A stretch of DNA of 13,205 bases from assembly GCA_046305255.1 (NCBI GenBank), contig JBKCCF010000128.1, positions 1 to 13,205 on the forward strand, given 5' to 3'. A model generated the notes under the pieces. The model was not told where the DNA came from, searched no databases, and saw only the letters and a list, made by a program, of their open reading frames with translations. Numbering within the stretch: the stretch's first letter is position 1; every line of letters begins with the position of its first letter. The position numbers and the translations under genes were made by a program. Source of the stretch: UBA6136 sp046305255. Lineage in GTDB: Bacteria; Pseudomonadota; Gammaproteobacteria; Methylococcales; Methylococcaceae. Below are positions 6,307 to 13,205 of the stretch, one piece after another.

Positions 6307-7095
6307 ATGGCTAAACCCCAAAAGGCTCACCAGACTGTCATCTTGCTGGGGGCGAGCAACCTTAGCCGCGCCTTTCCTACCGCGTTGAACTGTCTGCAAC
6401 AGGGCTTCGGATCTCCTCTAGTGGTGCATGCCGCCATGGGGCATGGCCGATCTTTCGGTGGCTGGAGCCAAATAGTGGGCAGAGCCTTGCCCGGGATCAT
6501 CAATTGCGGCCTCTGGGCCCGACTGACCTCGGACACGCCTTTGGCGGCACCACCGGTTGCGGCCATCACGGACCTCGGCAACGACCTGGTTTATGGCCAT
6601 GGCGCGGCCAAACTGCTGAACTGGCTGGAGATCTGCCTGGGACGTCTGGATCAATTGAATTGCCAGACTGTGCTGATGTCCCTGCCGTTGGCGAGCCTCA
6701 ATCGGCTGACTGAAGCCCGATTTGAACTGATTCGCAGGCTGATTTTTCCAGGTCAATCGGCTAGCTGGCCGGAATTACAACAACAAATCGGACAACTTGA
6801 TGCCGGCATGCGGAAACTGGCTGAGCATTACCGCACCGGCTGGGTTGAAGCGCCCCAACACTGGTACGGAATGGATCACATCCACATTCGCCGAGGGTAT
6901 CAAGCGGAGGCGTTATGTGGCCAGTTTACTCACTGGCCAGAATGGCGAAACACCACGTCATGTCGGCAGCCTGACCTATGGACCTCACTGCGACTACGCT
7001 GCCTCAAACCCGCCGAGCGGACGCTGCTGGGGCTTCGCCAGATCACACTCCAGCCGGTCGTAGACACACCCGCACTGAGGCTTTGTCTTTATTGA
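6307..7095 (+). CDS. SGNH-hydrolase-like protein linked to the Pqi operon
   Basis: A 262-residue protein without signal peptide or membrane segment, so probably cytoplasmic. Four ordered motifs suggest an SGNH/GDSL hydrolase-like fold. LLGASNLSRAF (13-23) offers Ser17 in the nucleophile position after a beta strand. AMGHGRSFGG (43-52) fits the block II Gly. ITDLGNDLVYG (87-97) carries Asn92-Asp93 like block III. GMDHIHIRRGY (188-198) carries an Asp190-x-x-His193 pair like block V. The usual GDS is changed to GAS, so activity is not assured. It starts 14 bases after pqiC and is probably the last gene of that operon; there is no strong Shine-Dalgarno sequence. An acyl, ester or lipid substrate linked to Pqi transport is inference. 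The C-terminal ~50 residues (Arg/Leu-rich) are not recognised. The purA gene converges from the other side after only 42 bases, with no clear terminator between. Confidence 0.65.
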   Translation: MAKPQKAHQTVILLGASNLSRAFPTALNCLQQGFGSPLVVHAAMGHGRSFGGWSQIVGRALPGIINCGLWARLTSDTPLAAPPVAAITDLGNDLVYGHGAAKLLNWLEICLGRLDQLNCQTVLMSLPLASLNRLTEARFELIRRLIFPGQSASWPELQQQIGQLDAGMRKLAEHYRTGWVEAPQHWYGMDHIHIRRGYQAEALCGQFTHWPEWRNTTSCRQPDLWTSLRLRCLKPAERTLLGLRQITLQPVVDTPALRLCLY

Positions 7096-7137
7096 CGATT
7101 AAATCAGACTGGCCCACTCCCGGACAGGGCGGAGCGG

Positions 7138-8433
7138 CTAAAGATCGAATGGCTGCTTCAATACGATCGTCTGGTTGCGATCGGGTCCTGTCGACAGAAT
7201 ATCGACAGGAACACCCACCAGTTCCTGCAAGCGCTGAATGTAGGCTCGAGCTGCACCAGGCAACTGGCTGTAATCGGTAACGCCCACCGTCGATTCGGAC
7301 CAGCCTGGCATTTCCTCAATCACCGGTTCACATTGTGCGTAGGCCTCAGCCCCGCTCGGTACGGTATCGATATCAGCCCCGTTGTAGCGGTAGTGGGTAC
7401 AGATCCCTATGCTTTCGAGGCCATCCAGCACATCAAGCTTGGTGAGACACAAGCCGGAGATACTGTTGAGTTTGGATGAGCGCCTCATCAGTACGGCATC
7501 AAACCAGCCACAGCGGCGCGCCCGCCCGGTGGTGGCTCCGAACTCGGCGCCGCGGGTCGAGAGGTGTTTGCCCCGCTCATCAAATAGTTCGGTCGGGAAA
7601 GGGCCATTGCCAACCCGGGTGGAATACGCCTTGGTGATGCCGAGAACATAGTCGAACTCCAGCAATCCGACTCCGGTTCCTGCAGCGGCTCCGCCGGCAG
7701 TGGTGTTCGATGAGGTGACATAAGGATACGTGCCATGATCAATATCAAGCATCGCACCCTGAGCCCCTTCGAAGAGCACATTCCTGCCGTCAGCACGGTA
7801 ACTGTGCAGCTCACCGGCCACGTCACCGAGCATGGGCTTGATCTCCTCCCCGATTGACATGAGCTGGGCCAGCACCTCAGAGCAGTCCAGTGCTTTTTCC
7901 TTGTAGTAGTGCGCTATAACGAAATTATGGAAGTCGAGCAGTTCGCGCAAACGCTCTTCGAGTACCTGCGGATAAAACAGGTCACCCGCTCGAATGCCAC
8001 GCCGGGACACCTTGTCCTCGTAGGCAGGCCCAATGCCGCGACCGGTGGTACCTATGGCTTTGGCCCCACGCGCTTTCTCCCGGGCCAAATCAAGCGCAAC
8101 GTGTATTGGCAGTATGAGTGCGCAGGACTCGCTGATGGTCAGTCTGTCACGCACAGGCACACCCGCCCGCTCAAGCACACCGATCTCTTCCATCAGCGCT
8201 TCGGGCGAGAGCACTACACCATTGCCAATGAAACACTTGACACCCTGGCGCAGGATGCCTGAAGGAATCAGATGCAACACGGTCTTCTGGCCATCGATAA
8301 CCAGGGTGTGTCCGGCATTGTGACCGCCCTGAAACCGCACCACCGCCTCAGCGCGCTCGGTTAGCAGATCAACCAGCTTGCCCTTCCCCTCATCGCCCCA
8401 CTGGGTACCAATGACTACAACATTCTTTCCCAT
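7138..8433 (-). CDS. purA: Adenylosuccinate synthetase
   Basis: A 431-residue cytoplasmic enzyme, the usual length. It joins IMP and aspartate with GTP to give adenylosuccinate, the first committed step to AMP. All signatures are present: GTQWGDEGKGK (9-19, with catalytic Asp14), QGGHNAGHT (35-43, with His42), IGTTGRGIGPAYEDK (127-141), FEGAQGAMLDIDHGTYPYVT (221-240), TRVGNGPFPTE (272-282), TTGRARRCGWFD (301-312), TKLDVLDG (331-338) and TGPDRNQTI near the end. It lies 18 bases after hisZ on the same strand and is probably co-transcribed with it. A GGAAA-type ribosome site is just upstream of the ATG. It is convergent with the Pqi operon, and no clear terminator is seen in 7096-7137. Confidence 0.99.
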   Translation of the reverse strand: MGKNVVVIGTQWGDEGKGKLVDLLTERAEAVVRFQGGHNAGHTLVIDGQKTVLHLIPSGILRQGVKCFIGNGVVLSPEALMEEIGVLERAGVPVRDRLTISESCALILPIHVALDLAREKARGAKAIGTTGRGIGPAYEDKVSRRGIRAGDLFYPQVLEERLRELLDFHNFVIAHYYKEKALDCSEVLAQLMSIGEEIKPMLGDVAGELHSYRADGRNVLFEGAQGAMLDIDHGTYPYVTSSNTTAGGAAAGTGVGLLEFDYVLGITKAYSTRVGNGPFPTELFDERGKHLSTRGAEFGATTGRARRCGWFDAVLMRRSSKLNSISGLCLTKLDVLDGLESIGICTHYRYNGADIDTVPSGAEAYAQCEPVIEEMPGWSESTVGVTDYSQLPGAARAYIQRLQELVGVPVDILSTGPDRNQTIVLKQPFDL

Positions 8434-8451
8434 TCTGTAATTTCCAATATT

Positions 8452-9657
8452 TTATTCAGCGTGGACGGTCAGGTTGACTACCTGCCATTGATCATTGCTC
8501 TTGCGTAATTCGAAACCGCAGTTCAGGCCTTTGGCTGACTCAGACAAGCCCCCCAGCGCCTGGATCACGACTTCACCCCTGGCCCGCAGGGTTCTGATTG
8601 CATCATCCAGCCCAGAGTCGGCCACAGCCGGTGCAAATATCGCCGTTTGGGTAGGGCGGGCCTTGGCCGGATCATCCACCAGACGGGCCAGGGTTTTTAA
8701 GTCTGCACTGAAGCCTACGGCAGGCCGGGCGTGTCCAAACACCTTGCCGATATCGTCGTAGCGACCACCGCGCGCTATTTCCCTGCCTTGACCCGGCACA
8801 AAGGCCGCGAAGACCACTCCAGTGTGGTAGTGATACCCCCGAAGTTCGGCGAGATCAAAATGGATGGGCAAACCCGGATAGTGTTGTCGCAGGTTGTCCG
8901 CAATAGCCGACAGTTCGGCGAGGGCGAGCGTCATGAACTCACCGCCAGCGATCAACCTTTTTCGGGCTTCGGCCAGCACACTGGCCGGGCCATTGAGATC
9001 AAGTAGCGCCGCCAACATCTCGCCGACAATTGCCGGTACTTCAGCGTCCTTAAGGTAACCATCAAGATCAGCCGGATCTTTACGCTGCAAGATTTCAAAC
9101 ACACCCGCCTCAGTTTCGGCCGTCATACCGGCCTGCCTGGCCAGTGCCCGATAAATGCCGACGTGGCCAAGATCAAGATGAATATCACGTATACCAGCTA
9201 TACCCAGCATTTCGAGCATCAGTCGGATCACTTCAATGACAGCCGCATTACCACCGTGCCCGAAGAGTTCCGCCCCTATCTGAAGAGGGTTGCGGTTTTT
9301 TTCCAGATGTCCGGACAAGGTGTGCAGGACAGAACCGGTATAACAGAACCGTGTGGGCAGATTGGTGTGAGCAGTGCGGGCATCTATCCTCGCGACCTGG
9401 GGCGTCATGTCAGCCCGCAAACCGATAAGTCGCCCGCTAGCGGGATCGGTGAACTTGAAGGTCTGAAAATCCAGTTCGTGCCCGCTGCCAACCAGGAGGG
9501 AGTCAAGGAAGTCGATCAAGGGCGGCATGACCAACCGATAGCCCCAGCTGCCGAACAAGTCGACAACACGACGACCCAAGTCGTCAAGCCGGGCCGCCTC
9601 GTCAGGGAAAACTTCTTCAATTCCTTCGGGCAACAACCATCGGTCTTGGTTCAACAT
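8452..9657 (-). CDS. hisZ: ATP phosphoribosyltransferase regulatory subunit HisZ
   Basis: A 401-residue paralogue of histidyl-tRNA synthetase that binds short-form HisG and gives it histidine feedback control in the first step of histidine synthesis. The class II synthetase core is visible: MPPLIDFLDSL (44-54), LRADMTPQVAR (80-90), RFCYTGSVLHT (103-113), QIGAELFG (126-133), ELRGYHYHTGVVF (271-283) and GGRYDDIG (297-304). A short C-terminal region replaces the anticodon-binding domain, which separates HisZ from HisS. Its presence predicts that this genome encodes the short HisG lacking its own regulatory domain. hisZ next to purA and hflKC is a known arrangement in Pseudomonas-like gammaproteobacteria. 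The 127-base gap before it carries a hairpin and may hold a promoter. Confidence 0.96.
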   Translation of the reverse strand: MLNQDRWLLPEGIEEVFPDEAARLDDLGRRVVDLFGSWGYRLVMPPLIDFLDSLLVGSGHELDFQTFKFTDPASGRLIGLRADMTPQVARIDARTAHTNLPTRFCYTGSVLHTLSGHLEKNRNPLQIGAELFGHGGNAAVIEVIRLMLEMLGIAGIRDIHLDLGHVGIYRALARQAGMTAETEAGVFEILQRKDPADLDGYLKDAEVPAIVGEMLAALLDLNGPASVLAEARKRLIAGGEFMTLALAELSAIADNLRQHYPGLPIHFDLAELRGYHYHTGVVFAAFVPGQGREIARGGRYDDIGKVFGHARPAVGFSADLKTLARLVDDPAKARPTQTAIFAPAVADSGLDDAIRTLRARGEVVIQALGGLSESAKGLNCGFELRKSNDQWQVVNLTVHAE

Positions 9658-9686
9658 TGATCAGGGGTATGGTGGAATGTAAGGTC

Positions 9687-9714
9687 ACTGGGCGGCGTTT
9701 CGTAGGCGCCCAGT
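9687..9714 (-). other. Eight-base-pair hairpin in the hflC-hisZ gap
   Basis: ACTGGGCG (9687-9694) and CGCCCAGT (9707-9714) are perfect complements around a 12-base loop, about 30 bases upstream of the hisZ ATG. No T-run follows on either strand. It could separate hflKC messages from hisZ-purA messages or act on hisZ translation; both are inference. No clear promoter was found in the rest of the gap. Confidence 0.45.
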
Positions 9715-9784
9715 TTACCCTTGATTGGCTATTTACCGGAAGCTTTCAGTTCCAATCACCCTGGAGCAGTAGCCTTATCGGCAC

Positions 9785-10645
9785 TTATTTGGGTCGCCTA
9801 AAGTACTGGAAAAACTCGGAGTCCGGGCTTAGCACCATCATGCTGCCATCTCCTTTGAATGCCTGACGATAGGCGATCAGACTACGGTTGAACTGGAAGA
9901 ATTCCTGATTCTTGCCATAGGCCCGGGCATAAATATCGGACGCCGATGCATCACCCTGCCCCCTCCTGATTTCTGCATCCTTCTGGGCTTCGGCCAATAG
10001 CACCTCGCGCTGCCGGTCAGCTTCGGCACGGATGCGCTCGGCGGCTTCAGCACCTCGGGAACGGAACTCCCGGGCAACACGGGCACGCTCTGCTTCCATT
10101 CGCCGGTAGACCGACGAACTGACTTCATCTGGCAGGTCGATCCGCATAACCCGGATATCGACGACTTCAACACCGAGTTCAGCAACGGAAGGATTGACCA
10201 TTTTGGTCAAAACGTCCTGTATCTGGCCCCGATCGGACGATACCAGCTCACGGATCGTCCGCTTGCTGAATTCATTACGCATGGCGTCCTTGGTGATCTG
10301 ATCAAGCCGGATGTTAGCCTGAGCCTTATCCCCTGCGACTGATGTGTAAAACTTCGACACATCTTCAATTCGCCATTTGACGAACCAGTCGACAATGACG
10401 TTTTTCTTTTCCGATGTCAGGAACCGTTCCGGTTTTGATTCCAGCGTCAGAATACGATCGTCGAATTTTTTGATCTGACGGTAGGGCAACTTGAAATGCA
10501 GCCCCGGACTGAAGTCATTACCGACAATTTTCTTGAACTCAAGCAGGATCACTTTCTCGGTTTCAGCTACCGTAAAGGTCCCCGTAACCGCCAGCAGCAT
10601 ACTGACCAGTCCAAGCACTGCTAACCCTGTATGTCTGTTGATCAT
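9785..10645 (-). CDS. hflC: HflC, SPFH-domain modulator of FtsH protease
   Basis: A 286-residue inner-membrane protein. An N-terminal anchor (about 7-27) is followed by a periplasmic SPFH/band-7 domain with VAETEKVILLEF (26-37) and PGLHFKLPY (47-55). A charged helical stretch (EAERARVAREFRSRGAEAAE and beyond) forms the coiled coil. The end, QAFKGDGSMMVLSPDSEFFQ, is the usual HflC terminus. HflC and HflK are known to form a large cage around FtsH and limit its access to membrane substrates. The ATG overlaps the hflK TGA (ATGA) and has a good GAGGT ribosome site five bases upstream, inside hflK. Length is slightly below E. coli HflC (334). The small DUF2065 (YjeT-type) gene that often follows hflC is not found here. 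Confidence 0.96.
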   Translation of the reverse strand: MINRHTGLAVLGLVSMLLAVTGTFTVAETEKVILLEFKKIVGNDFSPGLHFKLPYRQIKKFDDRILTLESKPERFLTSEKKNVIVDWFVKWRIEDVSKFYTSVAGDKAQANIRLDQITKDAMRNEFSKRTIRELVSSDRGQIQDVLTKMVNPSVAELGVEVVDIRVMRIDLPDEVSSSVYRRMEAERARVAREFRSRGAEAAERIRAEADRQREVLLAEAQKDAEIRRGQGDASASDIYARAYGKNQEFFQFNRSLIAYRQAFKGDGSMMVLSPDSEFFQYFRRPK

Positions 10646-11841
10646 TTTTGACCTCGGCTATCGCGTCCGCGCGTTGAGTTGGCTCTGGCTGTTCGCGCTG
10701 GATCAGGTGCTTCGGGCGCTGCGGGTGATGACACCAGCTCGCTGGCCTTCACATCGTTCCCGGCGGCTTGCACACGCTGCAATTTGTCCACAGGAAGGTA
10801 GAGCATATTATTGGCACTTTTTACATCAACAAGCATGGTGCCCGACGCGCCGAGTATCTCCTGCATGGTCTCAAGGTACATGCGTTCTCGCGTAACCTCC
10901 GGAGCTTTCTCATATTCAGCCAGCAACTGTTCGAATCGCGAGGCTTCACCCTCGGCGCGAGCGATGGCCTTCTGTTTGTAGGCTTCGGACTCTTCTATCA
11001 GCCTGGCCGCGGCACCGCGCGCCTTCGGCACGACCTCGTTCGCATAGGCTTCTGCCTCATTTTTAAGGCGCTGCTCATCCTCCCGAGCCTTGATGGCATC
11101 CTCAAACGCGCTTTGTACTTCATCCGGCGGCTGAGCATCGACCAGATTCACATTGATGACACGGATGCCGGTCTTGTACTGATCCAGCGTGCGCTGAATT
11201 TCTGTTTTGATCTCGTCAGCGATATGGCCTCTACCCTCAGTAAGCACGAAGTCCATAGTGTTCTTGCCGATAACCGCTCGCTGCGCGCTCTCAATCACCT
11301 GTTTAAGTGTCGCATCAGGGTCAGCCACATTGAAAAGGTAGGCCTGGGCCTCCTTGATCTGGTACTGCACGGCCAGCCGGATGTCGATGATGTTCTCGTC
11401 CTGGGTCAACATCATCGCCTCCTTGGGTACCGAGCCCGAGGATTGCTGGCGACCACCGGATCGGTAACCAATCTCCAGAAATCGCTGCTGTTCGATATTG
11501 ACGACGTCTATTTTTTCAATCGGCGCAGGAATATGCCAATGTAAACCCGGCATGGTCGTGTCGACATATTCGCCGAAGCGGGTCACTACGCCCCGACTAC
11601 CCTCATCAACAACATAGATTCCGGTGAGTCCCCAAAGCACCAGACCTGCCGCAGCAAACAGACCTGCGAGTTGGAGGGACGCCTGACCGCCCCCTGTCGG
11701 CATGCCTCCACCTCCCCCCAGGACAGCGCGTAATTTTTCCTGAACGCCCTTCAGCACATCATCAAGGTCAGGGGGTGCCTGTGGCTGCTCCCGTCCGCTC
11801 CAGGGATCTTTCTTGTTATCACCAGGTTCATTCCAGGACAT
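10642..11841 (-). CDS. hflK: HflK, SPFH-domain modulator of FtsH protease
   Basis: A 399-residue partner of HflC. The cytoplasmic N-terminus begins MSWNEPGDNKKDPWSG, the standard HflK opening, followed by a Pro/Asp segment (PPDLDDVLKGVQEKL, 23-37) and a Gly-rich linker (41-52). The membrane anchor is at about 56-78. The SPFH domain begins VVDEGSRGVVTRFGEY (77-92) with PGLHWHIPAPIE, and continues through LTQDENIIDIRLAVQYQI. A long charged helix follows (KAREDEQRLKNEAEAYANEV and RAEGEASRFEQLLAEYEKAP). The C-terminus is Ala/Pro/Arg-rich and disordered, typical for HflK. The start is supported by a GGGAGT ribosome site six bases upstream. hflK and hflC overlap and are co-translated; hflX lies 151 bases upstream on the same strand. 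Confidence 0.97.
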   Translation of the reverse strand: MSWNEPGDNKKDPWSGREQPQAPPDLDDVLKGVQEKLRAVLGGGGGMPTGGGQASLQLAGLFAAAGLVLWGLTGIYVVDEGSRGVVTRFGEYVDTTMPGLHWHIPAPIEKIDVVNIEQQRFLEIGYRSGGRQQSSGSVPKEAMMLTQDENIIDIRLAVQYQIKEAQAYLFNVADPDATLKQVIESAQRAVIGKNTMDFVLTEGRGHIADEIKTEIQRTLDQYKTGIRVINVNLVDAQPPDEVQSAFEDAIKAREDEQRLKNEAEAYANEVVPKARGAAARLIEESEAYKQKAIARAEGEASRFEQLLAEYEKAPEVTRERMYLETMQEILGASGTMLVDVKSANNMLYLPVDKLQRVQAAGNDVKASELVSSPAAPEAPDPARTARANSTRGRDSRGQK

Positions 11842-11847
11842 CGGTCA

Positions 11848-11853
11848 ACTCCC
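11848..11853 (-). promoter_or_regulatory. Ribosome binding site of hflK
   Basis: On the minus strand this reads GGGAGT, six bases before the hflK ATG (11839-11841). It confirms the start with the conserved MSWNEPG opening. Confidence 0.7.
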
Positions 11854-11889
11854 GTTTAAATTCCAGTTACAGTTTTTAGATTGATACGT

Positions 11890-11918
11890 CCGCGGACTGA
11901 ACACTGAGCATTCCGCGG
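11890..11918 (-). other. CCGCGG inverted repeat in the hflX-hflK gap
   Basis: CCGCGGA (11890-11896) and TCCGCGG (11912-11918) can pair over seven bases with a 15-base loop. The first copy is also part of a ten-base palindrome GTCCGCGGAC (11888-11897). The gap 11842-11992 otherwise shows a short GATAC-C-GTATC dyad at about 11948-11958 and no convincing promoter. The repeat could be a protein-binding site controlling hflKC or a transcript-processing structure. Confidence 0.35.
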
Positions 11919-11992
11919 CATTTGCAGAAAGAATCGTTGTCGGATTCGATACCGTATCAGGGTAATGACCGGGCAAGTTCATCCGCTTCCTG

Positions 11993-13192
11993 TCACGCTG
12001 CGCTATCAGGATGCCCATCCAGACAATTCAACAATTGGCGCGAACCCTGAACCTCCATCACCCAGCCACCGAGCTCGTCCTGTTCATCTTTAAGAATGGT
12101 AGCCGTTCGGTACAGCCTGGCCCTGAGATCACCCTCTGCCGGTTTGAGCCGAATACTTCGAGTGATGATGTTGCCACCGAAGCATTCCCGCAGGATGGTT
12201 GCCAGTTCTGCAAGTCCTTCACCGGCCTGCGCAGAGATCCACACCTTGGCCGGCCAGCCTTGTTCGTTACGCTCAATATGAGGCACGACAGATTCCAGCC
12301 GATCAATTTTGTTCATCACCCATACCTGAGGGACGTTGTCCGCGCCTATTTCTTCAATGACCTGATCCACCTCAGCGATGGTTTCTTCCATACGGTCGTC
12401 GCTGGCGTCAATGACATGCAGGAGCAAATCTGCTTGTGCCGTTTCCTGCAGGGTGGACCTGAATGCCGCAACCAATTCATGAGGAAGATTCCGGACAAAA
12501 CCCACCGTGTCAGCAAGGATGACCTTGAGCCCGGCACCCAGATCAAGACGCTTGAGTGTCGGATCGAGGGTAGCGAACAACTGATCTGCCGCATAGACAG
12601 CCGAGCCGGTCATGGCATTGATCAGCGTCGATTTACCAGCGTTGGTATAGCCAACAAGCCCCACCACGGGTACCTCGGCACGCCGCCTGGCTCGACGCCC
12701 CTGATCACGTTGCTTGTCAACCTTCTCAAGCCGCTTTTGAATCTGAATGATGCGTTTGCCGATAAGCCGTTTATCGGTTTCAAGATGGGTTTCACCCGGC
12801 CCCCTGAGCCCAATACCACCCTTCTGCCGCTCAAGATGGGTCCAGCCACGCACCAGTCGCGTTGACAGATGCTTTAACTGAGCAAGTTCAACCTGCAATT
12901 TGCCTTCGAAACTTTGGGCGCGCTGGGCAAAAATATCAAGAATCAAGCCTGTTCGGTCGACTACCCTGACGTTGAGAACCTTCTCGAGATTACGCTCCTG
13001 GCTGGGCGTCAGTGGATTATTGAAGATAACAAGCGACGCTTCATGTGCAATCAGGGTGTTGGCCAACTCATCAAGTTTGCCCTTACCGATAAAGTAGCGG
13101 GGGTCGGGGGGCAGGGGGCGCCCCGGGACAACCGCCACACGCCCCGCGCCCCCCCATAGGGGGTAAAACCCAAACTCACAGAGGGGCGCCAC
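11993..13192 (-). CDS. hflX: HflX, ribosome-associated GTPase (N-terminus degraded or truncated)
   Basis: A translation-factor-class GTPase that binds the 50S subunit and splits stalled or heat-damaged ribosomes. The N-terminal HflX domain includes DPRYFIGKGKLDEL (30-43), GIGLRGPGETHLETDKRLI (126-144) and an Arg/Lys-rich helical linker. The G domain follows: G1 GYTNAGKST (181-189), G2 ATLDPT (207-212), G3 DTVGF (228-232), G4 NKID (294-297) and G5 ISAQAG (319-324). A short C-terminal domain ends the protein. The first ~20 residues (from MAPLCEFGFYPLWGG) do not match the family, which usually reads like EEF..LA.SAGA here, and they coincide with C/G-run sequence at the window edge. The GTG at 13190-13192 is therefore not a trusted start. 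The frame stays open to the end and the gene probably continues beyond the window. E. coli HflX is about 426 aa. Confidence 0.95.
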   Translation of the reverse strand: MAPLCEFGFYPLWGGAGRVAVVPGRPLPPDPRYFIGKGKLDELANTLIAHEASLVIFNNPLTPSQERNLEKVLNVRVVDRTGLILDIFAQRAQSFEGKLQVELAQLKHLSTRLVRGWTHLERQKGGIGLRGPGETHLETDKRLIGKRIIQIQKRLEKVDKQRDQGRRARRRAEVPVVGLVGYTNAGKSTLINAMTGSAVYAADQLFATLDPTLKRLDLGAGLKVILADTVGFVRNLPHELVAAFRSTLQETAQADLLLHVIDASDDRMEETIAEVDQVIEEIGADNVPQVWVMNKIDRLESVVPHIERNEQGWPAKVWISAQAGEGLAELATILRECFGGNIITRSIRLKPAEGDLRARLYRTATILKDEQDELGGWVMEVQGSRQLLNCLDGHPDSAA

Positions 13193-13205
13193 ACATACCC
13201 CCCCC
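13100..13205. other. Homopolymer-rich, probably low-quality sequence end
   Basis: Runs of C and G become frequent here (for example at 13107-13120, 13150-13155 and 13198-13205), unlike the rest of the window. The translated hflX N-terminus loses family similarity in the same place. This is best explained by base-call decay at a read or contig end. Confidence 0.6.

Noticed and set aside
7096..7137. Bidirectional terminator between the SGNH-like gene and purA
   Set aside because: Only four-base complementary arms and no T-run on either strand; nothing supportable.
9163..9660. 165-aa plus-strand open frame
   Set aside because: Antisense to the N-terminal part of hisZ, which has all its synthetase-like motifs.
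10768..11544. 258-aa plus-strand open frame
   Set aside because: Antisense to hflK, with no recognisable motif; a shadow of the real gene.
12011..12865. 284-aa plus-strand open frame
   Set aside because: Fully antisense to the conserved GTPase hflX; its composition is that of a shadow frame.

Overview
The window looks like chromosomal DNA of a non-enteric gammaproteobacterium. The minus-strand order hflX-hflK-hflC-hisZ-purA is typical of Pseudomonas/Chromatiales-like lineages: hisZ sits between hflC and purA, where E. coli has no hisZ. Genes are tightly packed and several overlap by ATGA. No tRNA, rRNA, CRISPR array, insertion sequence or phage gene was seen.

Layout. (1) Positions 1-633, plus strand: the C-terminal part of a sigma-54-dependent (NtrC-family) activator, cut by the window edge. 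(2) Positions 756-2649, plus strand: four small exported proteins of unassigned function. They are a Gly/Trp/His-rich mini-lipoprotein, a 159-aa secreted protein, a one-haem c-type cytochrome and a helical lipoprotein. (3) Positions 2755-7095, plus strand: a Pqi (paraquat-inducible, MCE-type) envelope lipid-transport operon. PqiA is encoded as two half-size proteins, followed by PqiB (three MCE domains) and the outer-membrane lipoprotein PqiC. A cytoplasmic protein with SGNH-hydrolase-like motifs follows 14 bases after pqiC. (4) Positions 7138-13192, minus strand, converging on the Pqi operon: purA (adenylosuccinate synthetase), hisZ (HisG regulatory subunit), hflC and hflK (SPFH partners of FtsH), and hflX (ribosome-associated GTPase), whose N-terminal end is degraded or lost at the window edge.

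How the parts fit. PqiB should form a periplasmic tube from the inner membrane to PqiC at the outer membrane, with the two PqiA halves as membrane partners. The SGNH-like protein is the one unusual addition and could act on a lipid or acyl substrate linked to transport; this is inference. The four exported proteins upstream share envelope location and direction, but nothing in the sequence proves joint function. The minus-strand genes are housekeeping: membrane-protease control, ribosome rescue, histidine regulation and AMP synthesis.

Several intergenic gaps hold strong inverted repeats without a U-tract (1569-1590, 2665-2720, 9687-9714, 11890-11918). They do not look like classical terminators. 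The last ~100 bases (about 13100-13205) are rich in G/C homopolymers and probably reflect a low-quality contig end. No gap without a gene exceeds about 160 bases. The strongest candidate for something undescribed is the Pqi-linked SGNH-like protein.
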